Origin: Streptomyces viridiviolaceus
GTDB taxonomy: Bacteria > Actinomycetota > Actinomycetes > Streptomycetales > Streptomycetaceae
NCBI RefSeq assembly: GCF_014650995.1
Contig: NZ_BMWA01000021.1
Coordinates: 95,672 to 159,671, forward strand
Reading direction: 5' to 3'
Length of the DNA stretch: 64,000 nucleotides
In this document: piece by piece, positions 1 to 8,657 of the stretch
Layout: each line of letters opens with the position of its first letter
Position numbering within the stretch: the stretch's first letter is position 1
Translations under genes and position numbers: made by a program
The notes under the pieces: generated by a model
What the model saw: the letters and a program-made list of their open reading frames with translations, nothing else
Told to the model about the DNA's origin: nothing
Databases searched by the model: none

Positions 1-108
1 CGCGAGCCGGGCGCCGCGCCGGGCGCACTCGCGCGCCACCGCCGCTCCGACGCCGCGGGCGGCCCCCGTCACCACGACGGTGCGGCCCCTCAGGGGACTG
101 TCTGCCAC
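1..108 (-). CDS. Short-chain dehydrogenase/reductase, N-terminal part (runs off the window)
   Basis: The reverse strand reads from a GTG at 108 to the window edge and gives 36 residues with a typical SDR beginning: a beta strand (RTVVVTG) followed by the dinucleotide-binding pattern TGAARGVGAAVA. An AAGGAG ribosome site lies 6 bases before the GTG. The stop of the FAD-dependent oxidoreductase gene is 43 bases upstream on the same strand, so this is probably the third gene of that operon. The substrate cannot be told from the fragment. Confidence 0.85.
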   Translation of the reverse strand, partial: MADSPLRGRTVVVTGAARGVGAAVARECARRGARLA

Positions 109-151
109 CGGTCACTCCTTCCTGCCGGTTTCCTGGCCCGCTGCCCGCGCG

Positions 152-1783
152 TCACGCGAGGGGCTTCCGCTTCGCGCCGGTGCGGTCACGGCGGGTCAGG
201 GAGCGCTGCAGCCGGGCCAGGCCCGCGAGCCGGTGCTGGCGCAGCGCCGCCCGGGCGGCGTTGGCGCCGGGTGCTCCGTGCACGCCGCCTCCCGGGTGGG
301 CGCCCGCGGACGCCAGGAACAGGCCGGCCACCGGTGTCTCCGGCCGGCCGGTGCCCGGCACGGGGCGGAACACGAGCTGCTGGTGCATCGCGGTGGTGCC
401 GCCGTTGAGCGCACCGCCGTGCAGGTTGGCGTCCAGCGACTGGAGCGTCGGCGGGGCGAGGACGCGCCGGGCCCGGATCAGTGAGCGGAAGCCGGGGGCG
501 AAGCGCTCCACCTGGCGTTCGACCCGGTCGGCCATGACCTGCTGTTCCCGGTCGTCCCAGCTGCCGGTGATCCCCGCGTCCCCGGCGTCGCCGGCGATGT
601 CGTGGGGCACGTGGGTGTAGGCCCACGCCGATTCCGTGCCGGGCGGCGAGCGGGTCGGGTCGGAGGTCGTCATCTGGCCGAACAGCGCGAAGGGGCGGTC
701 GGGGACCTGGCGCATCGCGATCTGTGCCGCGAACCGGGTCAGCTCGTCGACGCCGTCGGACAGGTGGACGGTCCCGGCCCGTGCCGCGTCCTCGCACTGC
801 CAGGGCACCGGGCCGTCGAGCGCCCAGTCCACCTTGAAGGTGGCGAAGTCCCACTGGAAGCGCCGCAGGTCGGCGAGGACCTGTGCGGGCAGGTCACCGG
901 GGTCCACGAGTTCGCCGTACAGGGCGGGAACGGACACGTCCGCGAGCACGGCGCGCCGGGCGGCGACCGCCTCGCCGTCGGCGGTGCGCACCCCGACGGC
1001 CCGCCGGTCGCGGACCACGACGTGGCTGACCCGCCGCCCGCAGTGCAGGGTGCCGCCACGTGCCAGCAGCCGGTGGACCAGGGCCGCGGTGAGCGCGCCG
1101 GAGCCGCCGACGGGCACCGGGAAGCCGTAGGTCTGGCCGAGCATCGACATCAGCCAGCCGAAGCCCCCGCTCCCGGCGGCCTCGGGCGCGAGGTCGGCGT
1201 GGAGCGCGTTGCCGGCCAGCAGCAGCCGGCCGCCCTCGCCGCGGAACTCCTCCTCCCCCATGCGCCGCACCGGCAGCACCAGGGTCCGCGCCAGCCGCAG
1301 ACCGCCGCCGCCGCGCAGGCGGGCGGCGAGCCGGACGGTGGCCCGGACCGGTGGGAAGGGGGTGAACAGGGCCTCCAGGATGTCGGCCCGGTAGCGTTCC
1401 CACACGTCGTGCAGGCGTCGCCAGGCCTGTCCGTCGCCGGGCGCGAAGGCGTCGAGGGAGGCGGCGGTGGTGTCGACGTCCCGGTCGAGGACCGCGCACC
1501 CGCCGTCGGTCAGCGGATGGGCCACGACGTGGGGTGCGTGGCTCCAGCGCAGCCCGTGGTCGGTGAGGCGCAGGCCGGCCAGGACGTCCGAGGCGGCGGC
1601 GAGCGGGTAGAAGGAGCTGAAGAGGTCGCTCACGAAGCCGGGGGCGACCTCGCTGTCGTGGCGGACCGCTCCGCCCGGCTCGGGCTGCTCCTCCAGCACC
1701 GTCACGCTCCAGCCGGCGTCCGCCAGCAGGTTCGCGGCGACCAGTCCGTTGGGGCCCGCCCCGATCACGACGGCGTCAGGCAC
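152..1783 (-). CDS. FAD-dependent oxidoreductase, phytoene-desaturase / amine-oxidase fold
   Basis: The protein has 543 residues. It starts with a Rossmann FAD motif (VVIGAGPNGLVAANLLADAG, residues 5-24) followed by an acidic residue ending the second strand (VLEE) and the GG..R pattern of the amine-oxidase/CrtI superfamily. Near the C-terminus it has the second FAD contact (GLFLASAGAHPGGGVHGAPG). Length and pattern resemble the actinobacterial CrtI-like oxidoreductases related to PYROXD2 rather than true carotenoid desaturases, and no other carotenoid gene is nearby. The GTG start overlaps the end of the SRPBCC gene by 8 bases, so translation is likely coupled. The substrate is unknown; the family call is firm. 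Confidence 0.85.
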   Translation of the reverse strand: MPDAVVIGAGPNGLVAANLLADAGWSVTVLEEQPEPGGAVRHDSEVAPGFVSDLFSSFYPLAAASDVLAGLRLTDHGLRWSHAPHVVAHPLTDGGCAVLDRDVDTTAASLDAFAPGDGQAWRRLHDVWERYRADILEALFTPFPPVRATVRLAARLRGGGGLRLARTLVLPVRRMGEEEFRGEGGRLLLAGNALHADLAPEAAGSGGFGWLMSMLGQTYGFPVPVGGSGALTAALVHRLLARGGTLHCGRRVSHVVVRDRRAVGVRTADGEAVAARRAVLADVSVPALYGELVDPGDLPAQVLADLRRFQWDFATFKVDWALDGPVPWQCEDAARAGTVHLSDGVDELTRFAAQIAMRQVPDRPFALFGQMTTSDPTRSPPGTESAWAYTHVPHDIAGDAGDAGITGSWDDREQQVMADRVERQVERFAPGFRSLIRARRVLAPPTLQSLDANLHGGALNGGTTAMHQQLVFRPVPGTGRPETPVAGLFLASAGAHPGGGVHGAPGANAARAALRQHRLAGLARLQRSLTRRDRTGAKRKPLA

Positions 1784-2282
1784 GGCCGGCTCCCGGAGCG
1801 GGCCCCGCCGCGCCCTCCTGTGCCGGCCCCCGTCCGCACCGGTCGCCGTCGGCTTCGGCCTCGCACAGCTTCGCCAGCCTGGCGAGCATGGCTCGGTGCC
1901 GCAGCTGGATCAGCACTTCCACGCCCGCGTTGTGCAGCAGGCCGCCCGCTCCGCGCAGGGGGTGCTCGTCCACGATCACCAGGCAGTTCTCGCCCCAGGG
2001 CCGCAGTTCGATGGCGATCCGCGCCGTGCCGAGGCTCCCCGCGTGGGCCTCCAGTTCCAGCTCGGAACCCTCCACGCAGTGCCGGACGACCGTCTCGTTG
2101 CTCAGCCGGACGGGACCGAGGCACACCTCGTAGGCGATCGCCGCGCCGACCTGCGGCCACTGGCCGCGCGTGGGGCTGACGGCCGATGGTCCCACGACCC
2201 ATTCCACGTACTGGTTGCCGTCCGCGAGGACTTCCCACACCGCCTGCGGGCTCGCCTGGATCAACCGATGCCGAACCGCCAC
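1776..2282 (-). CDS. SRPBCC (polyketide cyclase/START-like) family protein
   Basis: The protein has 168 residues with the SRPBCC N-terminal pattern (HRLIQASPQAVWEVLADG, then a W-V-G stretch) and a long C-terminal helix. These small helix-grip proteins bind hydrophobic ligands in a cavity; the ligand here is unknown. A longer frame opens at a GTG at 2309, but the GTG at 2282 is preceded by GGAGGAGG at 5 bases, so 2282 is chosen. It is the first gene of a minus-strand operon with the FAD oxidoreductase and the SDR. The last ~20 residues are low-complexity Gly/Ala/Pro. Confidence 0.8.
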   Translation of the reverse strand: MAVRHRLIQASPQAVWEVLADGNQYVEWVVGPSAVSPTRGQWPQVGAAIAYEVCLGPVRLSNETVVRHCVEGSELELEAHAGSLGTARIAIELRPWGENCLVIVDEHPLRGAGGLLHNAGVEVLIQLRHRAMLARLAKLCEAEADGDRCGRGPAQEGAAGPAPGAGRA

Positions 2283-2545
2283 GCGCGCCTCCTCCGTTCC
2301 AGGGGCCACTGCCAGGACTCAGCACTGAGTGCCCCTTCCGCGAGGGGCCAACCAGGGTGGCTGCCCGGCCCTGAGATCTCCGAGGTTCGGGCCCCCTCGT
2401 GTCCCCTGGCGTTCCGAAGTGGCGGCGGCCCGTCGTCGCCGCCCAGCTCACCGCCGACGCAGGCGCAGAGGTCCCATGAGCCGTCGTCGATCGCTCGGGG
2501 CGCCGACGCGGGCCGGGCGGTCCCCGGGCCGGCGGCGCACTGCCG

Positions 2546-2977
2546 TCAGAGGTCGTCCGGATCCGGCGACTCGGGGCCGGATCCCGTGGTGAGCCGGCGG
2601 TAGGCGGCGCGGGCGTGGACCAGGCGGGCGAGTGCCGTGCCGACGAGGGCCGCGGCGAGCAGGCAGGACAGCCAGAGCGTGTCCCGCCGCCCGGCCCAGG
2701 TGAGGGTGCCGGCGGGCGGGATGGCGAAGCCGTTGAGGGACAGCCAGCACAGGAGGGCCGTTCCGGGAGCCGCCGTGAACCGGGCGCAGAGCCCGAGCAG
2801 GGCCGCCAGCACGGAGAGCGCGGCCAGGGCGAGTCCCGGACGCCCGGAGCCCACGACACTGTTGAGGAGCGCCACCAGGGCCAGCGCGCCGCCGAAGGCC
2901 GCCGCCCACACCAGCGGGGCGGCGACGGGCCGGGGGACGGGCCTCGCGCCGCTGCCCAGGGGCACCCACTCGATCAT
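2546..2977 (-). CDS. Small DUF4118-like membrane protein
   Basis: The protein has 143 residues and four hydrophobic segments. The stretch FAIPPAGTLTWAGRRDTLWL resembles the DUF4118 membrane module that precedes the kinase domain in KdpD-type sensors. Here it stands alone: no kinase or PAS domain follows. GGGAGGAG precedes the ATG at a good distance. The gene is isolated and divergent from the membrane protein at 3166. DUF4118 alone gives no known activity; it may be a membrane anchor or partner. The DUF assignment is from pattern memory. Confidence 0.65.
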   Translation of the reverse strand: MIEWVPLGSGARPVPRPVAAPLVWAAAFGGALALVALLNSVVGSGRPGLALAALSVLAALLGLCARFTAAPGTALLCWLSLNGFAIPPAGTLTWAGRRDTLWLSCLLAAALVGTALARLVHARAAYRRLTTGSGPESPDPDDL

Positions 2978-3165
2978 GCTCACGGCTCCTCCCGGTCCCG
3001 GACGGTCCCGACCACGGCATCGGACACCGATCCTGCGGTCAGATTGTCCCACCGACGCGTACGGCGTCCCGTGGATCCCGCCGCCGGACGTGCCGGGCGG
3101 CCGGTGCAGACTGGACGACCGCGACAGCCGTGAGGCACGTGACCCCGACACCGGAAGGCACCCGT

Positions 3166-3603
3166 ATGGACACGACCCCGGCAGCCGTGGCGGGCGCGGC
3201 CGCCTTCACCTGGCTCGGCATGGTGCTGGCGATCTCCTTCCTGGAGGCGCCGCTGAAGTTCCGGGCCCCCGGCGTGACCGTCCCCCTCGGCCTCGGAATC
3301 GGCCGGCTCGTCTTCCGCGCGCTGAACATCGCGGAGGCGGTTCTCGCGCTCGTCGTCGTGGTGGCGGTGGCGGTGGCGGCCGGTTCTCCCACGGCCCCGG
3401 TCGCCGCGCTGACGGGCGTGGTCGCGGCGCTGCTGGCCGTCCAGCTCGGGGTGGTGCGGCCGGTCCTCAACCGCCGCAGCGACCGGATCCTCGCCGGCGA
3501 GGACGCCCCACGCTCCGCCGCCCATCACCTCTACATCGCACTGGAGTTGCTCAAGGCGGCGGCCCTGGTCGCACTGGGTGCGACGGCCCTGGCCGCCGCC
3601 TGA
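3166..3603 (+). CDS. Conserved four-helix membrane protein
   Basis: The protein has 145 residues and about four membrane segments. A conserved-looking block (ISFLEAPLKFRAPGV) lies in the first loop, and HHLYIALELLKAAALVALG forms the last helix. I know similar unnamed proteins in Streptomyces but no function. The ATG at 3166 is used instead of the in-frame ATG at 3130 because the hydrophobic N-terminus begins there and CGGAAGG sits 9 bases upstream. It shares its upstream region with the DUF4118-like gene. Confidence 0.7.
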   Translation: MDTTPAAVAGAAAFTWLGMVLAISFLEAPLKFRAPGVTVPLGLGIGRLVFRALNIAEAVLALVVVVAVAVAAGSPTAPVAALTGVVAALLAVQLGVVRPVLNRRSDRILAGEDAPRSAAHHLYIALELLKAAALVALGATALAAA

Positions 3604-3808
3604 GCCACCGGTCCGCCCATGGTGGCGCGGCCAGGTCTCCGCCGTCACGTTCCGGCTGCCCGGCTACGCCCTGCAGGGCTCCCCACCGCCTCGCCGAGTC
3701 GCCCGCACGGCGCCTTTCCGTCGAGGCCGCAGCGGCGCCCGGCGGCCGCGCGCACCGGGCGCCGCCGGACCCGCCCTCCGGTCGGACGCCGGGAGGCGAC
3801 GGCCGGCC

Positions 3809-5098
3809 TTAGCGTTCGGCCTCCGCACGGGACGGCGAGGCGGCCACCGACTCGACGACCTCCCCTGCCGCATCGTCGACGGCGTCCGGCCTGCGCGGTG
3901 TGTCGTCCGGCGTCCGGGCGCCGGGCACCAGTTTGCGGGCCCCGCGCAGGGCGCCGGCGAGGACGTGCGCGCGGCCCGCGACGATGGGCCCGAGTACGGC
4001 GAGGACGAGGACGTAACCGGCGATGAAGGGAGCGAGCCGTCCGTCGAGTCCCGCGCCCGCGGCCATGGCCGCCAGGATGAGCGCGAACTCCCCGCGCGCC
4101 ACGAGGGTGGTGGCGATCTCGGCGGCGGGCTCGGAACCGTAGCGGTACACGCGGGCGACGCACAGCCCGGCGACGACGTTCATGACGACGGTCAGTGCCG
4201 CCGCCGCGGCGACCGGCCCGGCGACGGACGCGATGTCGCCGGGGTCGATGGCGAGACCGAAGGCGAAGAAGAAGATCGCCGCGAAGGCGTCACGGAGCGG
4301 GTGCACCAGTTCGCGGATCCGCGGCCCGGAAGGGGTGCCGGCGAGGATCAGACCGACCATGAAGGCGCCGATGGCGTCCGCGACGCCGAGGACCTCGGAG
4401 ACGCCGGCGACGAGCACCGCGGCGCCGAGGAAGCTGATGACGAGCAGTTCGTCGTCCCGGGTGGCGATCAGGCGCCCGACCAGCCGGGTGCCGTAACGGG
4501 CGGCGGCCGCCAGCACCAGCAGGAACCCGAACGCCTTGCCGGCCTGCAGCGCCATGTCCGCGACGCCGTGGGCGCCGGCGATGACCGGCTGGAGGGCGGC
4601 CAGATACAGCGCGAGGAAGATGTCCTCCACCACGATCACGCCGAGGATCAGCCGGGTCTCCGGGCGGCCGATGCGTCCGAGGTCGATGAGGATCTTGGTG
4701 ACGATCGCGGAGGAGGAGATGCCGAGCACGCCGGCGAGCACCAGCGCTTCCCGCACTCCCCACCCGAGGGCGAACCCGAATCCCAGGCCGGCGCCGACGT
4801 TGAGCAGCAGGTAGATGCCGCCCGCGGTCAACAGCCGACGGCCGCCGCTCTTGAGGTCGTCGAGGTGGAACTCCAGGCCCAGATAGAACAGCAGCAGCAC
4901 CAGACCGAGCGCGGAGAGCATCTCGAAGTCGTGCGCGTCCTCGACCAGGACGAAGCCGGGCGTGTGGGGGCCGAGCAGGATGCCGGCGAGCATGAACAGG
5001 GGGATCGTCGGAAGTCCGATCCTGCCGCCGAGGCGGGCGAGGAACGCCGCGGCCAGGAAGGCTCCGCCCATGGCGAGCAGGGTGTCAGCGTGTCCCAT
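3809..5098 (-). CDS. Cation:proton antiporter, CPA2 (KefB/NapA) type
   Basis: The 429-residue protein is almost entirely hydrophobic with 12-13 membrane helices. It has the CPA2 features GLPTIPLFMLAGILLGP near the N-terminus, LGISSSAIVTKIL and VVEDIFLALYL in the core, and GVADAIGAFMVGLILAGT. It should exchange K+ or Na+ for protons across the cytoplasmic membrane. The last ~40 residues are polar and have no TrkA-N or TrkA-C domain. The partner regulatory subunit often found next to such genes is not adjacent; the 1.2 kb upstream holds no recognisable gene. Confidence 0.9.
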   Translation of the reverse strand: MGHADTLLAMGGAFLAAAFLARLGGRIGLPTIPLFMLAGILLGPHTPGFVLVEDAHDFEMLSALGLVLLLFYLGLEFHLDDLKSGGRRLLTAGGIYLLLNVGAGLGFGFALGWGVREALVLAGVLGISSSAIVTKILIDLGRIGRPETRLILGVIVVEDIFLALYLAALQPVIAGAHGVADMALQAGKAFGFLLVLAAAARYGTRLVGRLIATRDDELLVISFLGAAVLVAGVSEVLGVADAIGAFMVGLILAGTPSGPRIRELVHPLRDAFAAIFFFAFGLAIDPGDIASVAGPVAAAAALTVVMNVVAGLCVARVYRYGSEPAAEIATTLVARGEFALILAAMAAGAGLDGRLAPFIAGYVLVLAVLGPIVAGRAHVLAGALRGARKLVPGARTPDDTPRRPDAVDDAAGEVVESVAASPSRAEAER

Positions 5099-5569
5099 GG
5101 GTCACCGCCTTCGGACGCGCGGAGGGTCGGGTGGGCTTCACTTGACGGGGATGGATGCGGGTTCTCCTTCATCTGTGGTGCGGTCGGCCGCCGTTGACCG
5201 GCGGTGTGCCGGGGACACCGCTCCCGGACGGGCGGGAGCCAGGGGCGCGGGCGGCGAGGGGCACGGACGGCGCGCCCCGAAATCCGGGCGCGCCGGGGCG
5301 GTACCGGACGACGACCACCGGCCGCCTCGGCACTCGGGGTGCGACAGCACACCCGGACACGGCCACGCGGCATGGCCCGCGGACGGGCGGAACCGGGCTT
5401 CCCCCGTGACGTCCCCGGCCCCCCTGAGGTCCCGGGGCGCGGCGTCGCTCCACGGTCGCACGCCGTGTCACGGCGCGACCATCGGGGACGACACCCAGAT
5501 CTTCCGGTGGCCGACACCCATCGCCGGCGCGCCCTGTACGCCGTGCCCCTCGGCGAGCCCGCACACATG

Positions 5570-5614
5570 AGGGTGTGCCGCGGCCGGTTCGGAGCCCTTG
5601 CCGCGGCACACCCT
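5570..5614. repeat. Perfect 15-bp inverted repeat with 15-nt loop
   Basis: AGGGTGTGCCGCGGC at 5570-5584 is exactly complementary to 5600-5614. Such a stem in a noncoding stretch could be a terminator without a U tail, a transcript-stability element, or a protein site. The nearest firm genes are about 470 bp to the left and 700 bp to the right, so its partner transcript is not evident. Confidence 0.75.
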
Positions 5615-6042
5615 GCCATCCCGGACACGGGAGAGGATTACGCGCCCAGGGCAACTAACGGCTGCCCGGGCTCGACGGCCTGATTCTCCGCCGTTCGAGT
5701 GGTCGTCGCGTCGCGCCTCCGCAGCAACGCCTGCGGGGCTCGGACCATGACCACTACGGCCCAACCGGTCAAGGCCCCGCTCACCCTTCCGGACGTGGAG
5801 GAGAAACGGACTTCGGCATGGTCGCCTACTCCGTGCGGGGCACGGTCCGGTGCGGACTTCGAAGCGCACGGGACGTTATGGAGGCGGCCGTTGGCGCCCG
5901 TCCGACGGGTGAGCGCCTGGCGCGCGCGGAGGGGCCGGCCGGAATCGGTGGGGATCTCAGCGCCCGGGTCCGGGCAACGCGGCCCCACCACGCCCCGCGG
6001 CGTCCCGAGCCGCCGGGGGGCCGGGCACGACGGCCCGACCGT

Positions 6043-6200
6043 GATCTGCCCGCCGGCCTCGGCAGACCCGCCACCCGGGCGCTGCCCGGCACGGTGACCA
6101 GCGCGCTGGAGCAGGTGGCGCTGCGCGCGCGGAGCGGACTCCTCGCCCCGCACGGCGTCGGCCCGAAGGCCGTGCGCCGGCTGTCGGAGGAGCCGGCGCA
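6043..6200 (+). pseudogene. Fragment of a helix-hairpin-helix DNA-binding protein
   Basis: The plus-strand frame reads DLPAGLGRPATRAL, then LEQVALRA, LLAPHGVGPKAVRRLSEE. This closely follows the small Streptomyces proteins with a RuvA/RNA-polymerase-alpha-CTD-like helix-hairpin-helix (RPA.RAL, LEQLA, LLALHGVGPKA). Some conserved positions look altered (a Pro in the first helix, LLAPHG for LLALHG), and no sensible start or conserved C-terminus is present. It is called a remnant, but a short diverged gene cannot be ruled out. Confidence 0.4.
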
Positions 6201-6260
6201 CGACGGTCACGGCGCTCCTGACCGCGCCGTGCGTGCGGCCTCCACGGCCCGCCCAACGGC

Positions 6261-6293
6261 GTCCGCCCCGCCGCAGGATGCGGCGGGGCGGAC
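6261..6293 (-). terminator. Terminator of the small CxxC protein gene
   Basis: GTCCGCCCCGCCGC at 6261-6274 pairs perfectly with 6280-6293 across a 5-nt loop. It lies 18 bases after the stop of the minus-strand gene at 6312-6506. There is no clear U tail, which is common for Streptomyces terminators. Confidence 0.75.
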
Positions 6294-6311
6294 GTCGTCG
6301 CGGACGGTTCG

Positions 6312-6506
6312 TCAGCACGGCGTGGACGCCATCAACTTCTCGAACGAAGCCATGCAGTCCGGGCAGTGACGCGCCCGTTCACCGTCGGATGCCTCCATAC
6401 GATCGCGGAGCTTCTGTCCGCACAGGGTGGCCGCTGCCTGTTTCGCCATGACGTGCCACACCAAAGCTCCGCCCGCCTTCTCCGGGCCCACGCACATCTC
6501 GTACAT
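6312..6506 (-). CDS. Small CxxC-containing protein of unknown function
   Basis: The product has 64 residues beginning MYEMCVGPEK, with the motif RHCPDCMASF near the C-terminus, and single cysteines at residue 5 and in TLCGQKL. This looks like a small metal-binding (zinc-ribbon-like) or redox protein. GGGAGG lies 5 bases before the ATG, and a strong terminator follows, so the gene is a single unit. I recall similar small proteins from Streptomyces but no established function. The frame is open to 6611, but the upstream part has no good start. Confidence 0.7.
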   Translation of the reverse strand: MYEMCVGPEKAGGALVWHVMAKQAAATLCGQKLRDRMEASDGERARHCPDCMASFEKLMASTPC

Positions 6507-6722
6507 GATCGGCCTCCCAGCCTGGACGCCGCTGACACTCTCAAGGAGACACCGGATCGGCTCCCACCACAGGTGCGCGAGGGCCATTCGGGTGACGGCC
6601 ACTGCTCCCACCGGGCCGGTCGGCCCACCCGGACGGATAGAAACGGTCAGCCGATCGGCCGCATTCGGCGGTCCGCTGACATGGTGTCGGCGGAGCCGGA
6701 GCGCACGGACCCTCGGGCCGCG

Positions 6723-7964
6723 TCACGGGGCCCGTACGCCGGTGATCTCGAAGCCGCTGCGCGGCCGGGTCGGGACGCGGCCCAGCGGGATGGTCAGGTC
6801 CTGCTCGGGGACCTCGTGGTCGAGGCGGGCCAGCCTGATCGCCAGGGCCTCCAGCAGGCCGACGGTGATGCGTTCGCCCGGACAGCGGTGGCCGGTCCGG
6901 GGGTCGCCGCCGCCCTGCGGGATCAGCTCGTCCGGGTCGGGCGGCCGGTCCAGGAACCGCTGCGGCCGGAAGGCATACGGATCGCCCCACAGCTTCTCGT
7001 CGTGGTTCTGGCCGTAGACGTCGAGCAGCAGGATCCCTCCGGCGGGGACGGATTCACCGTGCCACGTCAGGTCCGTGACGGTCCGGCCGCCGAGGAACGG
7101 GGCGAAGGGGTAGAAGCGGCGGACCTCGTGCGCGAACGCCGTGGCGAACGCGTCGTCGCCGGACCGCAGCCGCTCCCGGTGCGCCGGCCACCGGTGCAGC
7201 GCGTGGGCGGCGAAGGCGACGAACCAGCTCACGGCGGCCGTGGGACGCAGCACGTTCAGCAGTTCCACCGCCGCCGTCCGCGCGTCCAGCGGCTCCCGTG
7301 CGGTGTCGCCGTGCCGGGAGACGCGGTCGAGGACCGAGTCCGCGGGAGCGGCGACGGTCCCGGAGCGGACCTCCTCGATCAGGCGGGCCAGCCGGGCCTC
7401 CTGCCGGCCGCGGGCACGCCGGCCGCGCCAATGGCGCGGTCCCGCGGTGGCGAACCCGTCCACCATCGCGATCAGGTCCCGGGCGAGCGGCTCCGCGTCG
7501 GCGTCGGCCGACGGGAGCCCCGCCCAGCGGCAGACGCCTCGGGTGAGCACCAGCCCCGCCTCGTCGAACAGCACGACGCGCGGACGCTCGCTCCAGGTGC
7601 GCACGGCGTCGTCCCAGGCCGCGGTGACGTGTTCGGTGAGGCCGGCGACGCCGTCCGGGGCCAGCAACGGCAGGAAGAACTCCTTGCGGGCGCGGTGGGA
7701 CTTCCCGTCGAGGGTGTGGACCGCGCCCTGCCCGAACAAGGTGTCCAGCACGGGCTCGGGGATGGCGCCGTGGCGGCGGACATGGGCCTCGTCGTAGAAG
7801 AACCGCACGGCCTCCGGCCCGCGCACGGCCAGTGCGGGCCGTCCGAGCAGCCGGGTGCGCACCACGGAGTCGGGGCTGTCGCGCATGCGGTTGGGCAGCC
7901 ACGCGTACCCCTCGGCGAGCAGGGGCAGTGTGCGGTCCATGAGCGGGCGTCGGTGTGCGTTCAT
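6723..7964 (-). CDS. Cytochrome P450, CYP152 fatty-acid peroxygenase type
   Basis: The protein has about 413 residues. The haem-ligand loop is GHRCPGERITV, without the usual F..G preceding it. The I-helix carries LNVLRPTAAVSWF instead of the normal acid-threonine pair. The Arg-Pro at that place is the hallmark of CYP152 enzymes, which use hydrogen peroxide and the fatty-acid carboxylate for hydroxylation or decarboxylation. No redox partner is adjacent, in keeping with a peroxygenase. The start is uncertain: ATGs at 7964 and 7940 both lack a good ribosome site, and the frame is open to 8048. Confidence 0.85.
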   Translation of the reverse strand: MNAHRRPLMDRTLPLLAEGYAWLPNRMRDSPDSVVRTRLLGRPALAVRGPEAVRFFYDEAHVRRHGAIPEPVLDTLFGQGAVHTLDGKSHRARKEFFLPLLAPDGVAGLTEHVTAAWDDAVRTWSERPRVVLFDEAGLVLTRGVCRWAGLPSADADAEPLARDLIAMVDGFATAGPRHWRGRRARGRQEARLARLIEEVRSGTVAAPADSVLDRVSRHGDTAREPLDARTAAVELLNVLRPTAAVSWFVAFAAHALHRWPAHRERLRSGDDAFATAFAHEVRRFYPFAPFLGGRTVTDLTWHGESVPAGGILLLDVYGQNHDEKLWGDPYAFRPQRFLDRPPDPDELIPQGGGDPRTGHRCPGERITVGLLEALAIRLARLDHEVPEQDLTIPLGRVPTRPRSGFEITGVRAP

Positions 7965-8657
7965 GGCCGGCGAGTGCCCCGCGTCCGCGCGCGGACACGC
8001 GCCCGCGCGCCCTGCCGCGGCGCCCCGGCAGGACGGAGGTCCCCGCATTCGGCAGGGACACCAGGGTTCCCCGGCTCCTCGCAGTGCTGAGTGCCGGTCA
8101 GGTACCGCACGGCGGCACGCCGGTGCCCCGTCGCTGCCGGTCGGCCGCGCTCACCGCCGGGGCCTCGCCGCCACGGCGCAGGCGGCCCCGGCCGCTCCGA
8201 GCGGCGGCGATCCGACGCTCACCGACGTCTGCATCTGGCCACCGACGTCAGCCTGCGCCGGCCCCCGACCGAGGAATCCGACGTGCTCGCGGTCCCTTCG
8301 ACGTAGTGGCTGGACGCCGTGTGCCGGAAGCAGGGCCGGTACGTCCACGATCCGCCGTCGGCGGCAACGGCTGGTGGACGGCGGTGCAGGAGTCCTCCGG
8401 GAGCGGCATCCTGTGCCTGCGGGGCGGCGAGAAGATCGCCGGGGCTCCCGACCTGACGAGGCGCCGGGAGGGTGCGTGGGGGGCGGGCCGGGCGGCCGGC
8501 CCGCCCCGACCGCGGCGCCCGCGCGGCCTTGGCCGCCGGGGCTCGCGCCGCCGTGACCGCGGGCAGTCGTGCCTCCCCCAGTGCCTGAACGGCCTGGGAG
8601 GTACCCCCAGGGGCGGCACGGGTGGGCGCGGCGGCACTCCGTCAGCGCCGGGCCGTG
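7965..8657. other. Intergenic region, no supportable gene
   Basis: About 690 bp between the P450 start and the stop of the next minus-strand gene. Plus-strand frames cross it but are Arg/Pro/Gly-rich and resemble nothing I know. It should hold the P450 promoter and, at its right end, a dispersed-repeat-like hairpin (8570-8612). Confidence 0.5.
8570..8612. repeat. Streptomyces-type dispersed palindromic repeat
   Basis: The segment has a left arm CCTCCCCCAG, an 11-12 base centre, and a right arm CTGGGAGG that runs into GTACCCCCAG. This arrangement of CCTCCCCCAG with GGGAGGTACCCCCAG is a form I know from many Streptomyces intergenic regions. It also lies about 45 bases after the stop of the minus-strand gene at 8658, so it may end that transcript. 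Only one copy was seen in this window. Confidence 0.5.

Larger units (their letters stand above)
5099..6260. other. Gene-poor region with hairpins and decayed coding sequence
   Basis: About 1.2 kb has no reading frame on either strand with a convincing protein. The frames present are Arg/Pro/Gly-rich and switch strand. It contains a perfect 15-bp inverted repeat (5570-5614) and, near the end, a stretch that still resembles a helix-hairpin-helix DNA-binding protein (about 6043-6200). The best reading is old decayed coding sequence plus regulatory DNA for the antiporter. Confidence 0.5.

Noticed and set aside
5640..5720. Possible tRNA-like stretch containing GTTCGAG
   Set aside because: No acceptor stem, anticodon arm or proper T arm can be folded around it.
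5138..6369. Several frames of 80-230 residues on both strands between the antiporter and the small CxxC gene
   Set aside because: Composition is Arg/Pro/Gly-rich, no motif continues over a whole frame, and no ribosome sites fit. Only the short helix-hairpin-helix-like stretch was kept, as a remnant.
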